The position numbers and the translations under genes were made by a program. A stretch of 64,000 bases of DNA from UBA4486 sp041984885. Lineage in GTDB: Bacteria > Pseudomonadota > Gammaproteobacteria > Eutrophobiales > Eutrophobiaceae. The stretch spans positions 1 through 64,000 of the forward strand of contig JBHIXH010000010.1 in NCBI GenBank assembly GCA_041984885.1, written 5' to 3'. The notes under the pieces were generated by a model that did no database searches, was not told the DNA's origin, and worked only from the letters and a program-made list of their open reading frames with translations. Below are positions 36,956-47,800 of the stretch, one piece after another. Within the stretch, counting starts at the first letter, position 1. Each line of letters opens with the position of its first letter.

Positions 36956-38059
36956 ATGTCCTGTGATCTTTTCCAGTTAGCCACGCCCGGCGTCGCCGGT
37001 TTACAGCCGTATCATCCGGGTAAACCGATTGAGGAGTTACAGCGGGAACTGGGCCTGGAAAAAATCATCAAGCTGGCATCGAACGAAAATCCTCTCGGTG
37101 TCAGTGGCGCAGCAAAAAAGGCCGTGCATGCCTTTACTGACTATTGTCGCTATCCGGATGGCAATGCCTTTCTGTTGAAACAGAAACTGGCCGAAAGACA
37201 TTCTATTGCCACGAATCAGATTACGATTGGTAATGGTTCTAACGATGTACTTGAATTGATCACGCGGGCAACAGCGACAGCCGAACATGAAATCGTTTTT
37301 TCTGCCCATGCGTTTGCGGTTTACCCCCTGGTAACACAGGCGATCGGCGCAAAAGCCGTGGTAATTCCGGCGATAGACTGGGGTCATGATTTGCAGGCCA
37401 TGGCTGCCGCCATTAATGAGCGAACCCGCATTGTATTTATCGCCAATCCGAATAATCCGACCGGAACCTGGTTAACGCATGCCGCGGTTGATGCGTTTCT
37501 TGCGTCGGTTCCTGAAGAAGTGATTGTCGTGCTCGACGAGGCCTATTACGAATACGCGAATCAGCATGATTATCCGGATTCAGAACAATTGCTGCAGCAA
37601 TATTCAAACCTGGTTGTCATGCGCACCTTCTCAAAGGCTTTTGGCCTGGCCAGCCTGCGTGTGGGTTATGCCTTGTCCGATCCGGCATTGGCCGATTTAA
37701 TGAACCGCGTGCGACAACCGTTTAATGTTAACAGCCTGGCCATGGTCGCTGCCTGTGCCGTGCTGGATGACGACGACTACATTGAACGCAGTGTGCAAGT
37801 GAACACGACCGGCATGCAACAATTGATCGCGGGCCTGGATAGCATGGGACTGCATTACATCGGATCGCGCGGCAATTTTATTTGCATCAATCTGCAACAG
37901 TCCGGCGCAGGGATTTATCAAAAGCTGTTACATGAAGGTGTTATCGTCAGGCCGATCGATAACTACGGCATGCCGGAGTTTATTCGTGTCAGTATAGGTA
38001 CAGAGCAGGAAAATACCGCATTTCTCGCGGCCCTCACCCAGGTCCTGAGCGAAACATGA
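36956..38059 (+). CDS. hisC: Histidinol-phosphate aminotransferase
   Basis: The 367-residue class I/II PLP aminotransferase has LASNENPLG at the start, NPNNPTGTW and the Schiff-base lysine region TFSKAFGLASLRVGYA. In this cluster position (pheA-hisC-tyrA) HisC-like enzymes may also transaminate aromatic precursors; the enzyme could therefore be the hisH-type paralogue, not the one in the his operon. The stop overlaps tyrA by four bases. Confidence 0.92.
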   Translation: MSCDLFQLATPGVAGLQPYHPGKPIEELQRELGLEKIIKLASNENPLGVSGAAKKAVHAFTDYCRYPDGNAFLLKQKLAERHSIATNQITIGNGSNDVLELITRATATAEHEIVFSAHAFAVYPLVTQAIGAKAVVIPAIDWGHDLQAMAAAINERTRIVFIANPNNPTGTWLTHAAVDAFLASVPEEVIVVLDEAYYEYANQHDYPDSEQLLQQYSNLVVMRTFSKAFGLASLRVGYALSDPALADLMNRVRQPFNVNSLAMVAACAVLDDDDYIERSVQVNTTGMQQLIAGLDSMGLHYIGSRGNFICINLQQSGAGIYQKLLHEGVIVRPIDNYGMPEFIRVSIGTEQENTAFLAALTQVLSET

Positions 38060-38940
38060 TAAACCGGTTAACGATTTTTGGAGTTGGTCTGATCGGTGGT
38101 TCGCTGGCACGAGCACTGAAACAGAAACAATTATGCGGGCATATTGCTGGTTGCAGCCGCAACCGGAACAACCTGCAACTGGCGCAGGATCTCGGTGTGA
38201 TTGACAGTTTTACGACCGATGCCAGCGCGGCCGTCGCCGATGCCGATGTCATTCTGCTGGCCTCTCCGGTCAGCACGTATCAACCGATTCTCGAATCGAT
38301 TGCGCATTCTATTAAACCGGATGCGGTGATAACCGATGCCGGCAGTACCAAAGGCAGCGTGGTGAAGGCAGCAAAAAATACACTCGGCGAACACCTGAAA
38401 CATTTTGTTCCCGGCCATCCAATCGCCGGTACGGAACAGTCTGGCGTCGAGGCATCCTTTGCCAGCTTGTATGAATCTCACCGGGTCATCCTGACGCCAC
38501 TGCCGGAAACCGACATCAAGGCGACCGAAATTATTGCCAACATGTGGCATGCAGTCGGGGCTGAAGTAGTGACGATGGATTACGAGCACCATGATCGCGT
38601 GTTAGCAGCGACCAGCCATTTGCCACATTTGCTTGCGTATGCACTCGTCGATTGTCTCGCCCGTATGCAGGAACGGGAGGAAATATTTCGTTATGCCGCC
38701 GGCGGCTTTGCCGATTTTACCCGCATCGCCTCCAGCAATCCGGACATGTGGCATGACATCTGTTTTTCCAATCGGGAAGAGTTGCTGAAAGTGGTACGTC
38801 AATTTGATGAGCACCTGCGGGAGATTGAAACAGCTATTAACAATGATGACTCACAGTCATTGTTAGATATATTTACCCGGGCGAAAACCGCTCGCGATAA
38901 CTTTACCGACCTGAGAGATATCGATAAGCAACATGACTGA
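38056..38940 (+). CDS. tyrA: Prephenate dehydrogenase
   Basis: The 294-residue NAD-dependent prephenate or arogenate dehydrogenase has a Rossmann GVGLIGGSLARAL at residues 10-22, the prephenate loop DAGSTKGSVV, FVPGHPIAGTEQSG, and ATSHLPHLLAYAL. It contains no chorismate mutase domain and no ACT domain. It overlaps hisC (4 bases) and aroA (8 bases), so translation is coupled. Confidence 0.94.
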   Translation: MINRLTIFGVGLIGGSLARALKQKQLCGHIAGCSRNRNNLQLAQDLGVIDSFTTDASAAVADADVILLASPVSTYQPILESIAHSIKPDAVITDAGSTKGSVVKAAKNTLGEHLKHFVPGHPIAGTEQSGVEASFASLYESHRVILTPLPETDIKATEIIANMWHAVGAEVVTMDYEHHDRVLAATSHLPHLLAYALVDCLARMQEREEIFRYAAGGFADFTRIASSNPDMWHDICFSNREELLKVVRQFDEHLREIETAINNDDSQSLLDIFTRAKTARDNFTDLRDIDKQHD

Positions 38941-40255
38941 TAGTCCAGGTTTGTGTTGGCAGGTGGAACAGGCTGGTGCGATCAGCGGGACGATCCAGGT
39001 TCCCGGTGACAAATCGATCTCGCATCGTGCCCTGATGTTCGCGGCACTGGCCGAGGGCGACTCCAGACTCAGTGGTTTTCTTGCCGGTGCCGATACGCTG
39101 GCAACCAAACGCGCGTTCGAGTTGATGGGTGTCAGGATCGATTCTGTAGCAGACACTGAACTGGTTGTGCACGGTGTGGGTATGCACGGTTTGCAAAATC
39201 CGGCAGCACCGCTTGATTTCGGTAACTCCGGTACAGCCACGCGTTTGATGGCAGGACTGTTAGCCGGTAGTGGCATTGTCTGCGAGATCGTCGGTGATGA
39301 ATCATTAATGCAACGTCCCATGGGGCGTGTTATCACGCCGCTGCGATTGATGGGCGCTGATATAACCGGGACAGCAAACAATACATTACCGATAAAAATC
39401 GGCTCAGTGAGAAAATTGCGGGGCATTGAATACACGTTACCGGTTGCCAGTGCGCAATTAAAATCCTGCCTGTTGCTGGCTGGTATGTACGCAGACCCGG
39501 CGACCCGGATTAAACAGCCGGCCCCGTCACGCGATCATACCGAGCGACTGTTACGCGCATTGGGTGCAGACATCCAGTCAATCCAGGACGAGATCTGTAT
39601 GCAACCGGTGCAACACTTGAAGAGTTTCGACATGACGATACCGGCAGATATTTCTTCGACCGCGTTTTTTATCGTGGCCGCGCTCATCACACCCGGTTCG
39701 AATATTATTATCCCGAATGTTGGCATCAATCCAACACGCGATGGTGTGCTGACGATTCTTAAACAGACGGGTGGTGCAATCATCCTGTCCAATCAAAAAG
39801 ACGTCTCCGGTGAACCGGTCGCGGACATACAGGTAAAACACAGTGCACTGAAAGGTATTGTCATCGACGAGGCACTCGTGCCGAATGCAATTGATGAATT
39901 TCCCGCCATCTTGATCGCGGCGGCGGCCGCTTCCGGCACAACCAAACTGACGGGCGCGGAAGAGTTGCGTGTGAAAGAAAGCGATCGTATCGCCGCGATG
40001 AGCGCAGGCTTATCGGCACTTGGCGTTACCAACCGGACCCGTGCCGATGGTATCGAGGTGGATGGTGGTCAGATAGGTGCCGGCAGCGTCGACAGCCACA
40101 CCGATCACCGCATTGCGATGGCGTTTACCGTCGCCGGCCTGGTTGCCGATGGTCCGGTGAAGATCCGGCGATGCGACAATGTGACGACGTCGTTCCCCGG
40201 ATTTTTTACCGTCATGAAACAGGCCGGGGTCAACATCAGAACGGTGAAAGAGTGA
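38933..40255 (+). CDS. aroA: 3-phosphoshikimate 1-carboxyvinyltransferase (EPSP synthase)
   Basis: The 440-residue shikimate-pathway enzyme has GDKSISHRALMFAALAEG at the start, the GNSGTATRLM loop that positions the phosphate, LPVASAQLKSCLLLAG and KESDRIAAMSAGL, DSHTDHRIAMAF near the end. It looks like the class I or II type typical of tyrA-linked aroA genes. The stop TGA overlaps the cmk GTG start. Confidence 0.96.
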   Translation: MTDSPGLCWQVEQAGAISGTIQVPGDKSISHRALMFAALAEGDSRLSGFLAGADTLATKRAFELMGVRIDSVADTELVVHGVGMHGLQNPAAPLDFGNSGTATRLMAGLLAGSGIVCEIVGDESLMQRPMGRVITPLRLMGADITGTANNTLPIKIGSVRKLRGIEYTLPVASAQLKSCLLLAGMYADPATRIKQPAPSRDHTERLLRALGADIQSIQDEICMQPVQHLKSFDMTIPADISSTAFFIVAALITPGSNIIIPNVGINPTRDGVLTILKQTGGAIILSNQKDVSGEPVADIQVKHSALKGIVIDEALVPNAIDEFPAILIAAAAASGTTKLTGAEELRVKESDRIAAMSAGLSALGVTNRTRADGIEVDGGQIGAGSVDSHTDHRIAMAFTVAGLVADGPVKIRRCDNVTTSFPGFFTVMKQAGVNIRTVKE

Positions 40256-40935
40256 GTGATGCACCTGTTATTGCCGTCGATGGGCCCAGTGGTACCGGCA
40301 AGGGTACGTTGTGTGGCTATCTTGCCGAAACCTGGCAATGGCACCTGCTGGATAGCGGTGCGTTGTATCGCATCGTTGCCTGGGCGGCATTGCAGGATCA
40401 GATTGCGTTGACGGCCGAGACAACATTGGCACAACTGGCAGGCTCGCTGGATGTGCAGTTTTCACCGGCCAAACCCGGTCAGGATGTGCAAATTCACTAT
40501 GCCGGCAACGATATCACGCAGGCAATCCGCAATGAGCAATGTGGCAATGCCGCCTCGCAGGTTGCCGCGTTGCCCGGCGTCCGTGCTGCCTTGCTACAGA
40601 GGCAGCGAGATTTCCGCAAGCCGCCCGGATTGATCGCCGACGGCCGTGATATGGGTACGGTGGTTTTCCCGGATGCCGAGCTGAAAATCTACCTGACCGC
40701 GAGTGCCGAGACCCGCGCCAGCAGGCGCTATAAACAGTTGAAGCTAAAGGATAACGGTGTTAACCTCCGCCAGCTTTTGGCCGATATCACCGAGCGTGAC
40801 GCAAGAGATATGGAACGAGACGTCTCGCCACTAAAGCCGGCCGAAGATGCGCTGACGGTTGATACGACGAATTGCTCAATACAGCAGGTTGTCGATCAGG
40901 TGTCCGCGATAGTTCGAGAACGATTCCCGAATTAG
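40252..40935 (+). CDS. cmk: Cytidylate kinase
   Basis: Phosphorylates CMP and dCMP. The start is GTG at 40252 overlapping the aroA stop (GTGA), giving 227 residues beginning VSDAPVIAVDGPSGTGKGT, the family's usual P-loop start. The frame extends upstream into aroA but that part is a shadow. DSGALYR, ADGRDMGTVVFPDA and LTASAETRASRRYKQL are present. It precedes rpsA. Confidence 0.95.
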   Translation: MSDAPVIAVDGPSGTGKGTLCGYLAETWQWHLLDSGALYRIVAWAALQDQIALTAETTLAQLAGSLDVQFSPAKPGQDVQIHYAGNDITQAIRNEQCGNAASQVAALPGVRAALLQRQRDFRKPPGLIADGRDMGTVVFPDAELKIYLTASAETRASRRYKQLKLKDNGVNLRQLLADITERDARDMERDVSPLKPAEDALTVDTTNCSIQQVVDQVSAIVRERFPN

Positions 40936-40965
40936 AACTAGGTGTATGCAGTGAGTGTGTCTGCA

Positions 40966-40992
40966 TTGACAGACTTTTCACTGGCATATTGT
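40966..40992 (+). promoter_or_regulatory. Candidate rpsA promoter
   Basis: A perfect -35 TTGACA at 40966-40971 lies 15 bases before TATTGT (40987-40992); a second -10 reading TTGTGA has 17-base spacing. It is about 40 bases before the rpsA start and fits a strong housekeeping promoter. Confidence 0.5.
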
Positions 40993-41029
40993 GATTAACG
41001 AACCCTAACAGAGTACATCCATTTTCATC

Positions 41030-42697
41030 ATGAGTGAGAGTTTCGCCGAATTATTTGAACAGAGCCAGATAGAACAAAAAATGCGACCCGGTAACATAAT
41101 CAGTGGCCAGGTCGTCGAAGTCAGCCAGGACAAGGTCATTGTCAACGCCGGATTAAAATCAGAAGGCGTCATCCCCATCGATCAATTTTATGATGAAAAC
41201 GGCGAGTTGGAAGTCAACATCGGCGACGAAGTTGATGTCGCGCTCGATGTCGTCGAGGACGGCTATGGAGAAACCCGTTTATCGCGCGAGAAGGCCAAAC
41301 GCCTCGTCGCCTGGAAAAAACTCGAAGCCGCACATGAGGCCGGCGAAACCGTCACCGGTGTCATTTCCGAGCGGGTCAAAGGCGGTTTCACCGTCGATAT
41401 TGAAAAAGTGCGTGCGTTTCTGCCGGGTTCACTGGTCGATGTGCGTCCGGTCAAGGACCCGAGCTACCTCGAAGGTAAATCACTGGAATTCAAGGTTATT
41501 AAAATCGACGAAAAGCGCAGCAATGTCGTGGTATCCCGTCGCGCCGTTGTCGAAACAGAAAACAGTGCCGATCGCGATGCGTTGCTGGAGAAATTATCCG
41601 AGGGCGTCGTCGTTAAGGGCGTGGTGAAAAACCTGACCGACTACGGTGCATTCCTCGATCTTGGCGGTATCGACGGTCTGCTGCATATCACTGACATGGC
41701 CTGGAAACGGGTGAAAAATCCGGCCGACATCGTCAACATCGGCGATGAGATTGATGTCAAAGTGTTAAAATTTGACCGTGAACGCAATCGCGTCTCGCTC
41801 GGCCTGAAACAGATGGGTGAAGACCCATGGGCCGATCTCACCCGTCGTTATCCGGAAGGTTCACGCCTGCATGGTGTGGTGACGAACCTGGCCGATTATG
41901 GCTGTTTCGTTGAACTGGAAGAAGGCGTTGAGGGACTGGTTCACGTCTCCGAAATGGACTGGACAAACAAGAACGTGCATCCATCGAAGATTGTCCACAT
42001 CGGCCAGGAAGTCGATGTCATCATCCTGGATATCGATGAAGAGCGCCGACGCATTTCGCTCGGCATGAAACAATGTCAGCCGAATCCGTGGGAAGGTTTT
42101 GCCGCCACGCATAACAAGGGTGATCGGGTTACCGGTCAAATCAAGTCGATTACCGATTTCGGTATCTTTATTGGTCTTGATGGCAACATTGACGGCCTGG
42201 TGCATTTGTCTGATATTTCCTGGAATGACGACGGTGAAGAGTCCATCCGTCGCTTCAAGAAGGGTGACGAACTGGAAACGGTTGTCCTTGCCGTTGATGC
42301 CGAACGCGAGCGTATCTCACTCGGCATCAAGCAGTTGGAAAAAGATCCGTTCTCGGCCTACGTTGCCGAATACACGAAGGGCAGCCTGGTGACAGGCACC
42401 GTCCGCGAGGTCAGTACGAAAGATGCCATCCTCGATCTGGCCGAAGGCGTGGAAGCCACGCTGAAGGCATCAGAAATATCCATCGATAAGCGTGTTGAAG
42501 ACGCACGATCCGAGCTGAAAGAGGGTGAGCAACTGGAAGTGAAGATAGTGAATGTGGATCGTAAAAAGCGCACGATAGCGGTCTCGATCAAGGCCAAAGA
42601 ATATGACGATGAAGCGGCAGCGGTCGAAGAATACGGCCAGGAAAGTGGTTCATCGGCAAAACTCGGCGATATTCTGAAAGAACATCTGGACAAATAA
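41030..42697 (+). CDS. rpsA: 30S ribosomal protein S1
   Basis: The 555-residue protein is made of six S1 domains (about 85-95 residues each from residue 20); repeated GxVxxxxDYGxFVxL-type blocks are visible, for example GVVKNLTDYGAFLDLGGIDGL. S1 unwinds and holds mRNA on the 30S subunit. The last domain is degenerate, as usual. Length matches E. coli (557). It sits between cmk and ihfB in the conserved order. Confidence 0.97.
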   Translation: MSESFAELFEQSQIEQKMRPGNIISGQVVEVSQDKVIVNAGLKSEGVIPIDQFYDENGELEVNIGDEVDVALDVVEDGYGETRLSREKAKRLVAWKKLEAAHEAGETVTGVISERVKGGFTVDIEKVRAFLPGSLVDVRPVKDPSYLEGKSLEFKVIKIDEKRSNVVVSRRAVVETENSADRDALLEKLSEGVVVKGVVKNLTDYGAFLDLGGIDGLLHITDMAWKRVKNPADIVNIGDEIDVKVLKFDRERNRVSLGLKQMGEDPWADLTRRYPEGSRLHGVVTNLADYGCFVELEEGVEGLVHVSEMDWTNKNVHPSKIVHIGQEVDVIILDIDEERRRISLGMKQCQPNPWEGFAATHNKGDRVTGQIKSITDFGIFIGLDGNIDGLVHLSDISWNDDGEESIRRFKKGDELETVVLAVDAERERISLGIKQLEKDPFSAYVAEYTKGSLVTGTVREVSTKDAILDLAEGVEATLKASEISIDKRVEDARSELKEGEQLEVKIVNVDRKKRTIAVSIKAKEYDDEAAAVEEYGQESGSSAKLGDILKEHLDK

Positions 42698-42716
42698 CGG
42701 CAGAAAAATGCCATTA

Positions 42717-42735
42717 AGCCGTTGATTTGACGGCT
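42717..42735 (+). terminator. Hairpin between rpsA and ihfB
   Basis: AGCCGT and ACGGCT form a 6-bp stem with a seven-base loop 20 bases after the rpsA stop. No U run follows, so it may only dampen transcription or stabilise mRNA between rpsA and ihfB. Confidence 0.35.
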
Positions 42736-42796
42736 GAAAACAGAGAGAATACAGAAAAAATATTCACGGAGACGGTTCTCCACCGGGGCTAGATCA

Positions 42797-43111
42797 ATGA
42801 CCAAGTCTGAACTGATCGATCAGTTGGCAAAACGTCAGTCTCAACTCGCATATAAAGATGTTGAGCTGGCGGTGAAGACGATTCTTGAGCATATGGCGCA
42901 AACTTTGTCGAATGGTGAGCGCATCGAGATCCGCGGGTTTGGCAGTTTTGCCCTGCATTATCGGCCGCCACGTGTCGGTCGCAATCCGAAATCGGGCGAA
43001 CCGGTCTCTCTACCCGCCAAACATGTGCCGCATTTCAAGCCCGGTAAGCAACTGCGTGAGCGAGTCGACCTGTCCCGCCACACGGTGCCGACACCCATCC
43101 CCGCCGACTGA
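42797..43111 (+). CDS. ihfB: Integration host factor beta subunit
   Basis: The 104-residue DNA-bending protein (slightly longer than the usual 94) has MTKSELIDQLAKRQSQLAYKDVELAVKTILEHM, the arm EIRGFGSFALHYRPPRVGRNPKSGE and PHFKPGKQLRERV, i.e. the conserved proline at the tip of the arm. It functions with IhfA. The unusual C-terminal extension of about ten residues (DLSRHTVPTPIPAD) is noted. Confidence 0.96.
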   Translation: MTKSELIDQLAKRQSQLAYKDVELAVKTILEHMAQTLSNGERIEIRGFGSFALHYRPPRVGRNPKSGEPVSLPAKHVPHFKPGKQLRERVDLSRHTVPTPIPAD

Positions 43112-43239
43112 CCTTCCTTTCCGATTTGACCGGCTTGCGGTTGCGATGCGCGCAGGCTGCGCTTATCGTAATCATTCAGAGTGTATGATCGTGGATCAGA
43201 ACACTTCTCTTGGTTAAAACAGGCGAACTGGAGATCCGG

Positions 43240-43536
43240 ATGTTACGCATCGTAATTTTCGTAATCGTAGTCATTGTATTCATACTCGGCCTCGGTTTTC
43301 ATTTACAAAATGACCATCTGGTCGAGTTCCGTTTCTATACCGGTGCGGTCGAATATCCGTTATCAGTTTTCCTTGTCCTGGCTTTTATTACTGGCACTGT
43401 TTGTGGTGTCAGCGCCATGTTGAAACTGGTTATTCAACTGCAAGCGCGAAACCGTAAACTGAAAAAGGAAATGCGATTACGTGAACAGGAAGTCAGTAAT
43501 TTACGCTCAATCCCGTACAAACAATTGAACAAGTAA
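43240..43536 (+). CDS. lapA: LapA inner-membrane protein (DUF1049)
   Basis: The 98-residue protein starts at ATG 43240, which has GGAG seven bases upstream; a longer frame from 43210 is rejected. Two hydrophobic helices (about 3-19 and 40-66) and a basic coiled tail RNRKLKKEMRLREQEVSNL are the LapA pattern. LapA works with LapB in assembling lipopolysaccharide biosynthesis at the inner membrane. It overlaps lapB by one base (TAATG). Confidence 0.9.
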   Translation: MLRIVIFVIVVIVFILGLGFHLQNDHLVEFRFYTGAVEYPLSVFLVLAFITGTVCGVSAMLKLVIQLQARNRKLKKEMRLREQEVSNLRSIPYKQLNK

Positions 43537-44705
43537 TGTTCGATAATTACCTTTTCATCACATTGATCATATTTGTGGCCGTGTTGTCCGGCTGGTGGCT
43601 GGGGCGGCGCCGTTTTAACACCGAATCGGCAAACCAGTTTTCCATGCATCCCGAATACTTCCGTGGTCTGAATTATGTATTAAATGAACAACCGGACAAG
43701 GCGATTGAAGTGTTTATAAAAATGCTTGAGGTGGACAGCGAGACAGTTGAGACCCACCTGGCCCTGGGCAATCTGTTTCGACGGCGCGGTGAAGTGGACC
43801 GGGCGATTCGCATTCATCAGAACCTGATAGCCAGACCCTCTCTTGGCAAGGAACAGCGTGCTCTGGCGTTACTCGAACTGGGCATGGATTACATGCGATC
43901 CGGGTTGCTCGATCGCGCTGAAAGCCTGTTTATCGAGTTAATAGACATGGGTGTTTACCGCAAGCAGGCGTACCGCGAATTACTCGAGATATATCAGCAG
44001 GAAAAGGACTGGGACAAGGCAATCGAAACTGCACGTAAGCTGGAAAATGTCGCTGCGGAAACCCTGGCTCCGGTCATCGCCCAGTTTTACTGTGAAAAAG
44101 CCGCCGAGCATCTGGAAAAAGGTGAACTGACCCGGTTTAAAGACCAGATAAAAAAGGCGTTGGTCAATGATCCGTTTTGCGTTCGCGCAAACATCATGTC
44201 TGCAGATCAATTACACAAGGCCGGGCAGCCGGAACAGGCATTAAAACAATACAAACAGATCGAAAAACAGGATATCGATTTCATGTCGGAAGTTATCATA
44301 CCGATGCATCAGTGTTATCAGGATATAAATAAAGTAGACGAGTTTATCGATTATCTTCGTGCTATTACTGACAAGACCGGTTCAATTACGGCCCTGCTGA
44401 CACTGGTACGGTTGATCACCGATCGTGATGGTCATGATGAGGCGACGAAGTTTATTTCAACTGAATTAAAGAAACGTCCGTCGGTGCGCGGCGTCGATCG
44501 GTTGATCGAGTTTGTTCTGTATAGTGCCGAAGGAGAAACCCGCGATAGTCTCATGACGATCAAGGATTTAACCGGTGAATTGTTAAAAAACCGTTCAGCC
44601 TATCGCTGTAATCACTGTGGCTATGAAGCGAAAACACTGCACTGGCAGTGTCCCGGTTGTCGCAGCTGGAGTTCAGTTAAGCCGATATACGGTATCGGCG
44701 GCTAG
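43536..44705 (+). CDS. lapB: LapB/YciM, LPS assembly regulator
   Basis: The 389-residue protein has an N-terminal membrane helix (about 2-20), TPR repeats (about 35-330) and a C-terminal rubredoxin-like zinc-binding domain (CNHCGYEAKTLHWQCPGC). LapB tethers the FtsH protease to LpxC and so controls lipid A synthesis. All cysteines needed are present. It directly follows lapA in the standard order. pyrF, which often follows, is not found here; mfd is next. Confidence 0.95.
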   Translation: MFDNYLFITLIIFVAVLSGWWLGRRRFNTESANQFSMHPEYFRGLNYVLNEQPDKAIEVFIKMLEVDSETVETHLALGNLFRRRGEVDRAIRIHQNLIARPSLGKEQRALALLELGMDYMRSGLLDRAESLFIELIDMGVYRKQAYRELLEIYQQEKDWDKAIETARKLENVAAETLAPVIAQFYCEKAAEHLEKGELTRFKDQIKKALVNDPFCVRANIMSADQLHKAGQPEQALKQYKQIEKQDIDFMSEVIIPMHQCYQDINKVDEFIDYLRAITDKTGSITALLTLVRLITDRDGHDEATKFISTELKKRPSVRGVDRLIEFVLYSAEGETRDSLMTIKDLTGELLKNRSAYRCNHCGYEAKTLHWQCPGCRSWSSVKPIYGIGG

Positions 44706-44808
44706 AAAGTTTTCCGCGCGTTTTTACTGCAGTATGTAGCCGATATAAGACTGGTTTGATTCCGTAACACTTTACACTACTTTTTCCCAACGCTTTTCTG
44801 ATTAATCC

Positions 44809-47800
44809 ATGCCTGATCCATCGTATCAAAGTCCGTTTCAACCTGTCCTGCCGTCCGGTCAGGATCAACGAAAATACTGGGGCAGGCTTTACGGTAGCAG
44901 TAAGGCGTTGACGATCACACAAGCGGCGTCCGAACTGGCGACGCCACTCGTTGTTTTAACCACCGATACGCTGGCAGCAAACCGGTTGTATGAAGAGATA
45001 CGTTTTTATCTTGCAGAAAATCCGGCAATCGAACTGTTGTCATTTCCGGACTGGGAAACACTGCCGTACGATGTTTACTCGCCCTATCAGGACATTGTCT
45101 CGGAACGGCTGGCGACACTGGTGCGTTTATCGACGATCGGCCAAGCGATTCTGGTCGTGCCGGTAACGACAGTAATGCATCAGTTGATGCCACAGCAGTA
45201 TCTGCAGACACACAGCATGTCGCTGAAAACCGGTCAGACTCTGGAGACAGAGGCATTCCGACGACAGTTGCACGACAATGGCTATCACATTGGTTCGCAG
45301 GTAATCGAACACGGTGAAGCTGCGTTTCGTGGTTCATTGATTGACTTGTATCCGATGGGTGTGAATGAACCTTATCGCATCGATCTGTTTGACAACGAGA
45401 TCGATTCTATTCGTACGTTTGATCCTGAAACCCAACGTTCTACCGGAACGGTCGAGTCGGTAGACATACTTCCGGCAAGGGAGGTAGCCCTGACCGATGA
45501 TGGCATAGCCAGTTTTCGCAGCGCCTGGCGGGCGCGTTTCCCGGGTAATCCAAACGACTGTCCGATCTATCGTGACGTCAGCCAGGGGCTGGCACCGAAT
45601 GGCATTGAGTATTACCTGCCACTGTTTTTTAACGAAACCGGCACACTGTTTGACTATCTGCCGGATGACAGTCACCTGGTGCTGGACGAATCAATTGAAG
45701 AGGCCGTTGACACATTCTGGCAGGAAGCCGAACAACGATATGAATCCTACCGACACGATATCGAGCGCCCGGTGGTAAAACCGGCTGAACTGTTTCTCGA
45801 CCCAAACCGGTTTTTTACGCGGATCAAACCGTTTGCAAGGATTTATTGCTCGCACATGGAACAGGCCGGGCGCAATGCTGCGATCAATTTTGCCAGTACA
45901 ACCCCGGTACGGTTTGCCATCGACTCACGGGCGGAAAATCCGCTGGCCGTATTTCAACGCTATCTGGATGAATTTGACGGGCGCATTTTGATCGTGGCGG
46001 AAACACTGGGACGGCGAGAAACATTGCTGGAGCTGTTCAGTCGGCATCAACTGAAACCACAACTGGTAGATAACTGGTCCGGGTTTATTCACTCGGATAT
46101 TGAATTTGGCCTGACGGTGTCCCTGCTTGAACAGGGCACACAGATCGATGATCCGGCAATCGCGGTTATCACGGAAAACCAGTTGTTCGGTGAGCGCGTC
46201 ATGCAACGTCGCATGCGCAAGCGCAAGCAGATCGATACCGAAGCGGTGGTCCGTAACCTGACCGAGCTGAAACCGGGGGCACCCGTCGTGCATGAGCAGC
46301 ATGGTGTTGGACGCTATCAGGGATTGATCATGCTGGAAGCCGGCAGTATCCCGGCCGAATACATCGCGCTCGAATACGCCGATAGCGACAGGTTATATGT
46401 GCCCGTCGCCGCGTTGCAGCTGATCAGTCGTTACACCGGTGTCGATCCGGAGCATGCGCCATTACACCGGCTTGGTAGCGGGCAATGGGAAAAGGCCCGA
46501 CGTAAGGCGGCAGAGAAAGTCTTTGATGTCGCTGCCGAATTGCTGGATGTCCAGGCACAGCGTGCCGCCCGCAAGGGTCACAGTTTTGATTTTGCCACCG
46601 ATGCCTACCGCAGCTTTATCCAGGGTTTTCCGTTTGAAGAAACACCGGGGCAGGCGGAGGCTATCGAGTCGGTGGTGGCTGACATGCAATCGGATAAACC
46701 GATGGACCGCTTGATCTGCGGTGATGCCGGTTTTGGTAAAACCGAAGTGGCATTACGCGCTGCGTTTATCGCGGTCGACAATGGCAAACAGGTGGTGTTG
46801 CTGGTGCCAACCACGTTGCTGGCGCAACAACATTATGAAAATTTTCGTGATCGCTTCGCCGACTGGCCGGTCAAGGTGGAACTGCTATCACGCTTTCGCA
46901 ATTCCCGGGAACAAAATACGGTTACGGCCGGCCTTGAATCCGGTGAGGTCGACATTGTTATCGGTACACACAAGTTGATTCGGGGGGCGATTAATTATGC
47001 CCGGGTGGGTCTTGTCATTATCGACGAGGAACATCGCTTTGGTGTCCGACAGAAAGAAAAACTGAAGACACTGCGCGCCGAGGTTGATGTGCTGACGTTA
47101 ACGGCAACACCGATTCCGCGTACATTGAATATGGCGTTATCGAATATTCGTGAGATGTCGATTATCTCGACGCCACCATCGCGCCGCCTGGCAGTGAAGA
47201 CATTCGTGCGCGAGTGGAATGAGCCCTTATTGAAAGAGGCCATTCAGCGTGAGATCAAGCGCGGGGGGCAGGTGTTCTTTTTACACAATCGTGTCGACAG
47301 CATCGATCAGTGCGCGGAAAAAATAAGAAAGTTAATGCCGGAGGCACGTCTGCAGGTTGCCCATGGCCAGATGCCGGAAAAACAACTCGAACAGGTCATG
47401 CTCGATTTCTATCATCGCCGGTTCAACATACTGGTGTGTACGACAATCATCGAGACTGGTATCGACGTACCAAGCGCCAACACGATCATTATTGATCGGG
47501 CCGACAAGTTTGGCCTGGCCCAGTTATACCAGTTGCGCGGTCGGGTGGGCCGTTCACATCATCGGGCCTATGCCTATCTGATCGTGCCGCCGAAAAAGGC
47601 GATGACACGTGACGCGTTAAAACGCCTTGAGGCCATCGAATCGCTGGAAGACCTGGGCATCGGTTTTACGCTGGCCACGCACGATCTGGAGATCCGTGGT
47701 TCCGGTGAATTACTCGGTGAGGAGCAGAGCGGCCAGATACAACAGGTCGGGTTTGGATTGTACATGGACATGCTGGAGCGGGCCGTACGCTCCCTGAAAA

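Noticed and set aside
40171..40251. Upstream extension of cmk into aroA
   Set aside because: The usual cytidylate kinase start is VSDAPVIAVDGPSG at GTG 40252, overlapping the aroA stop.
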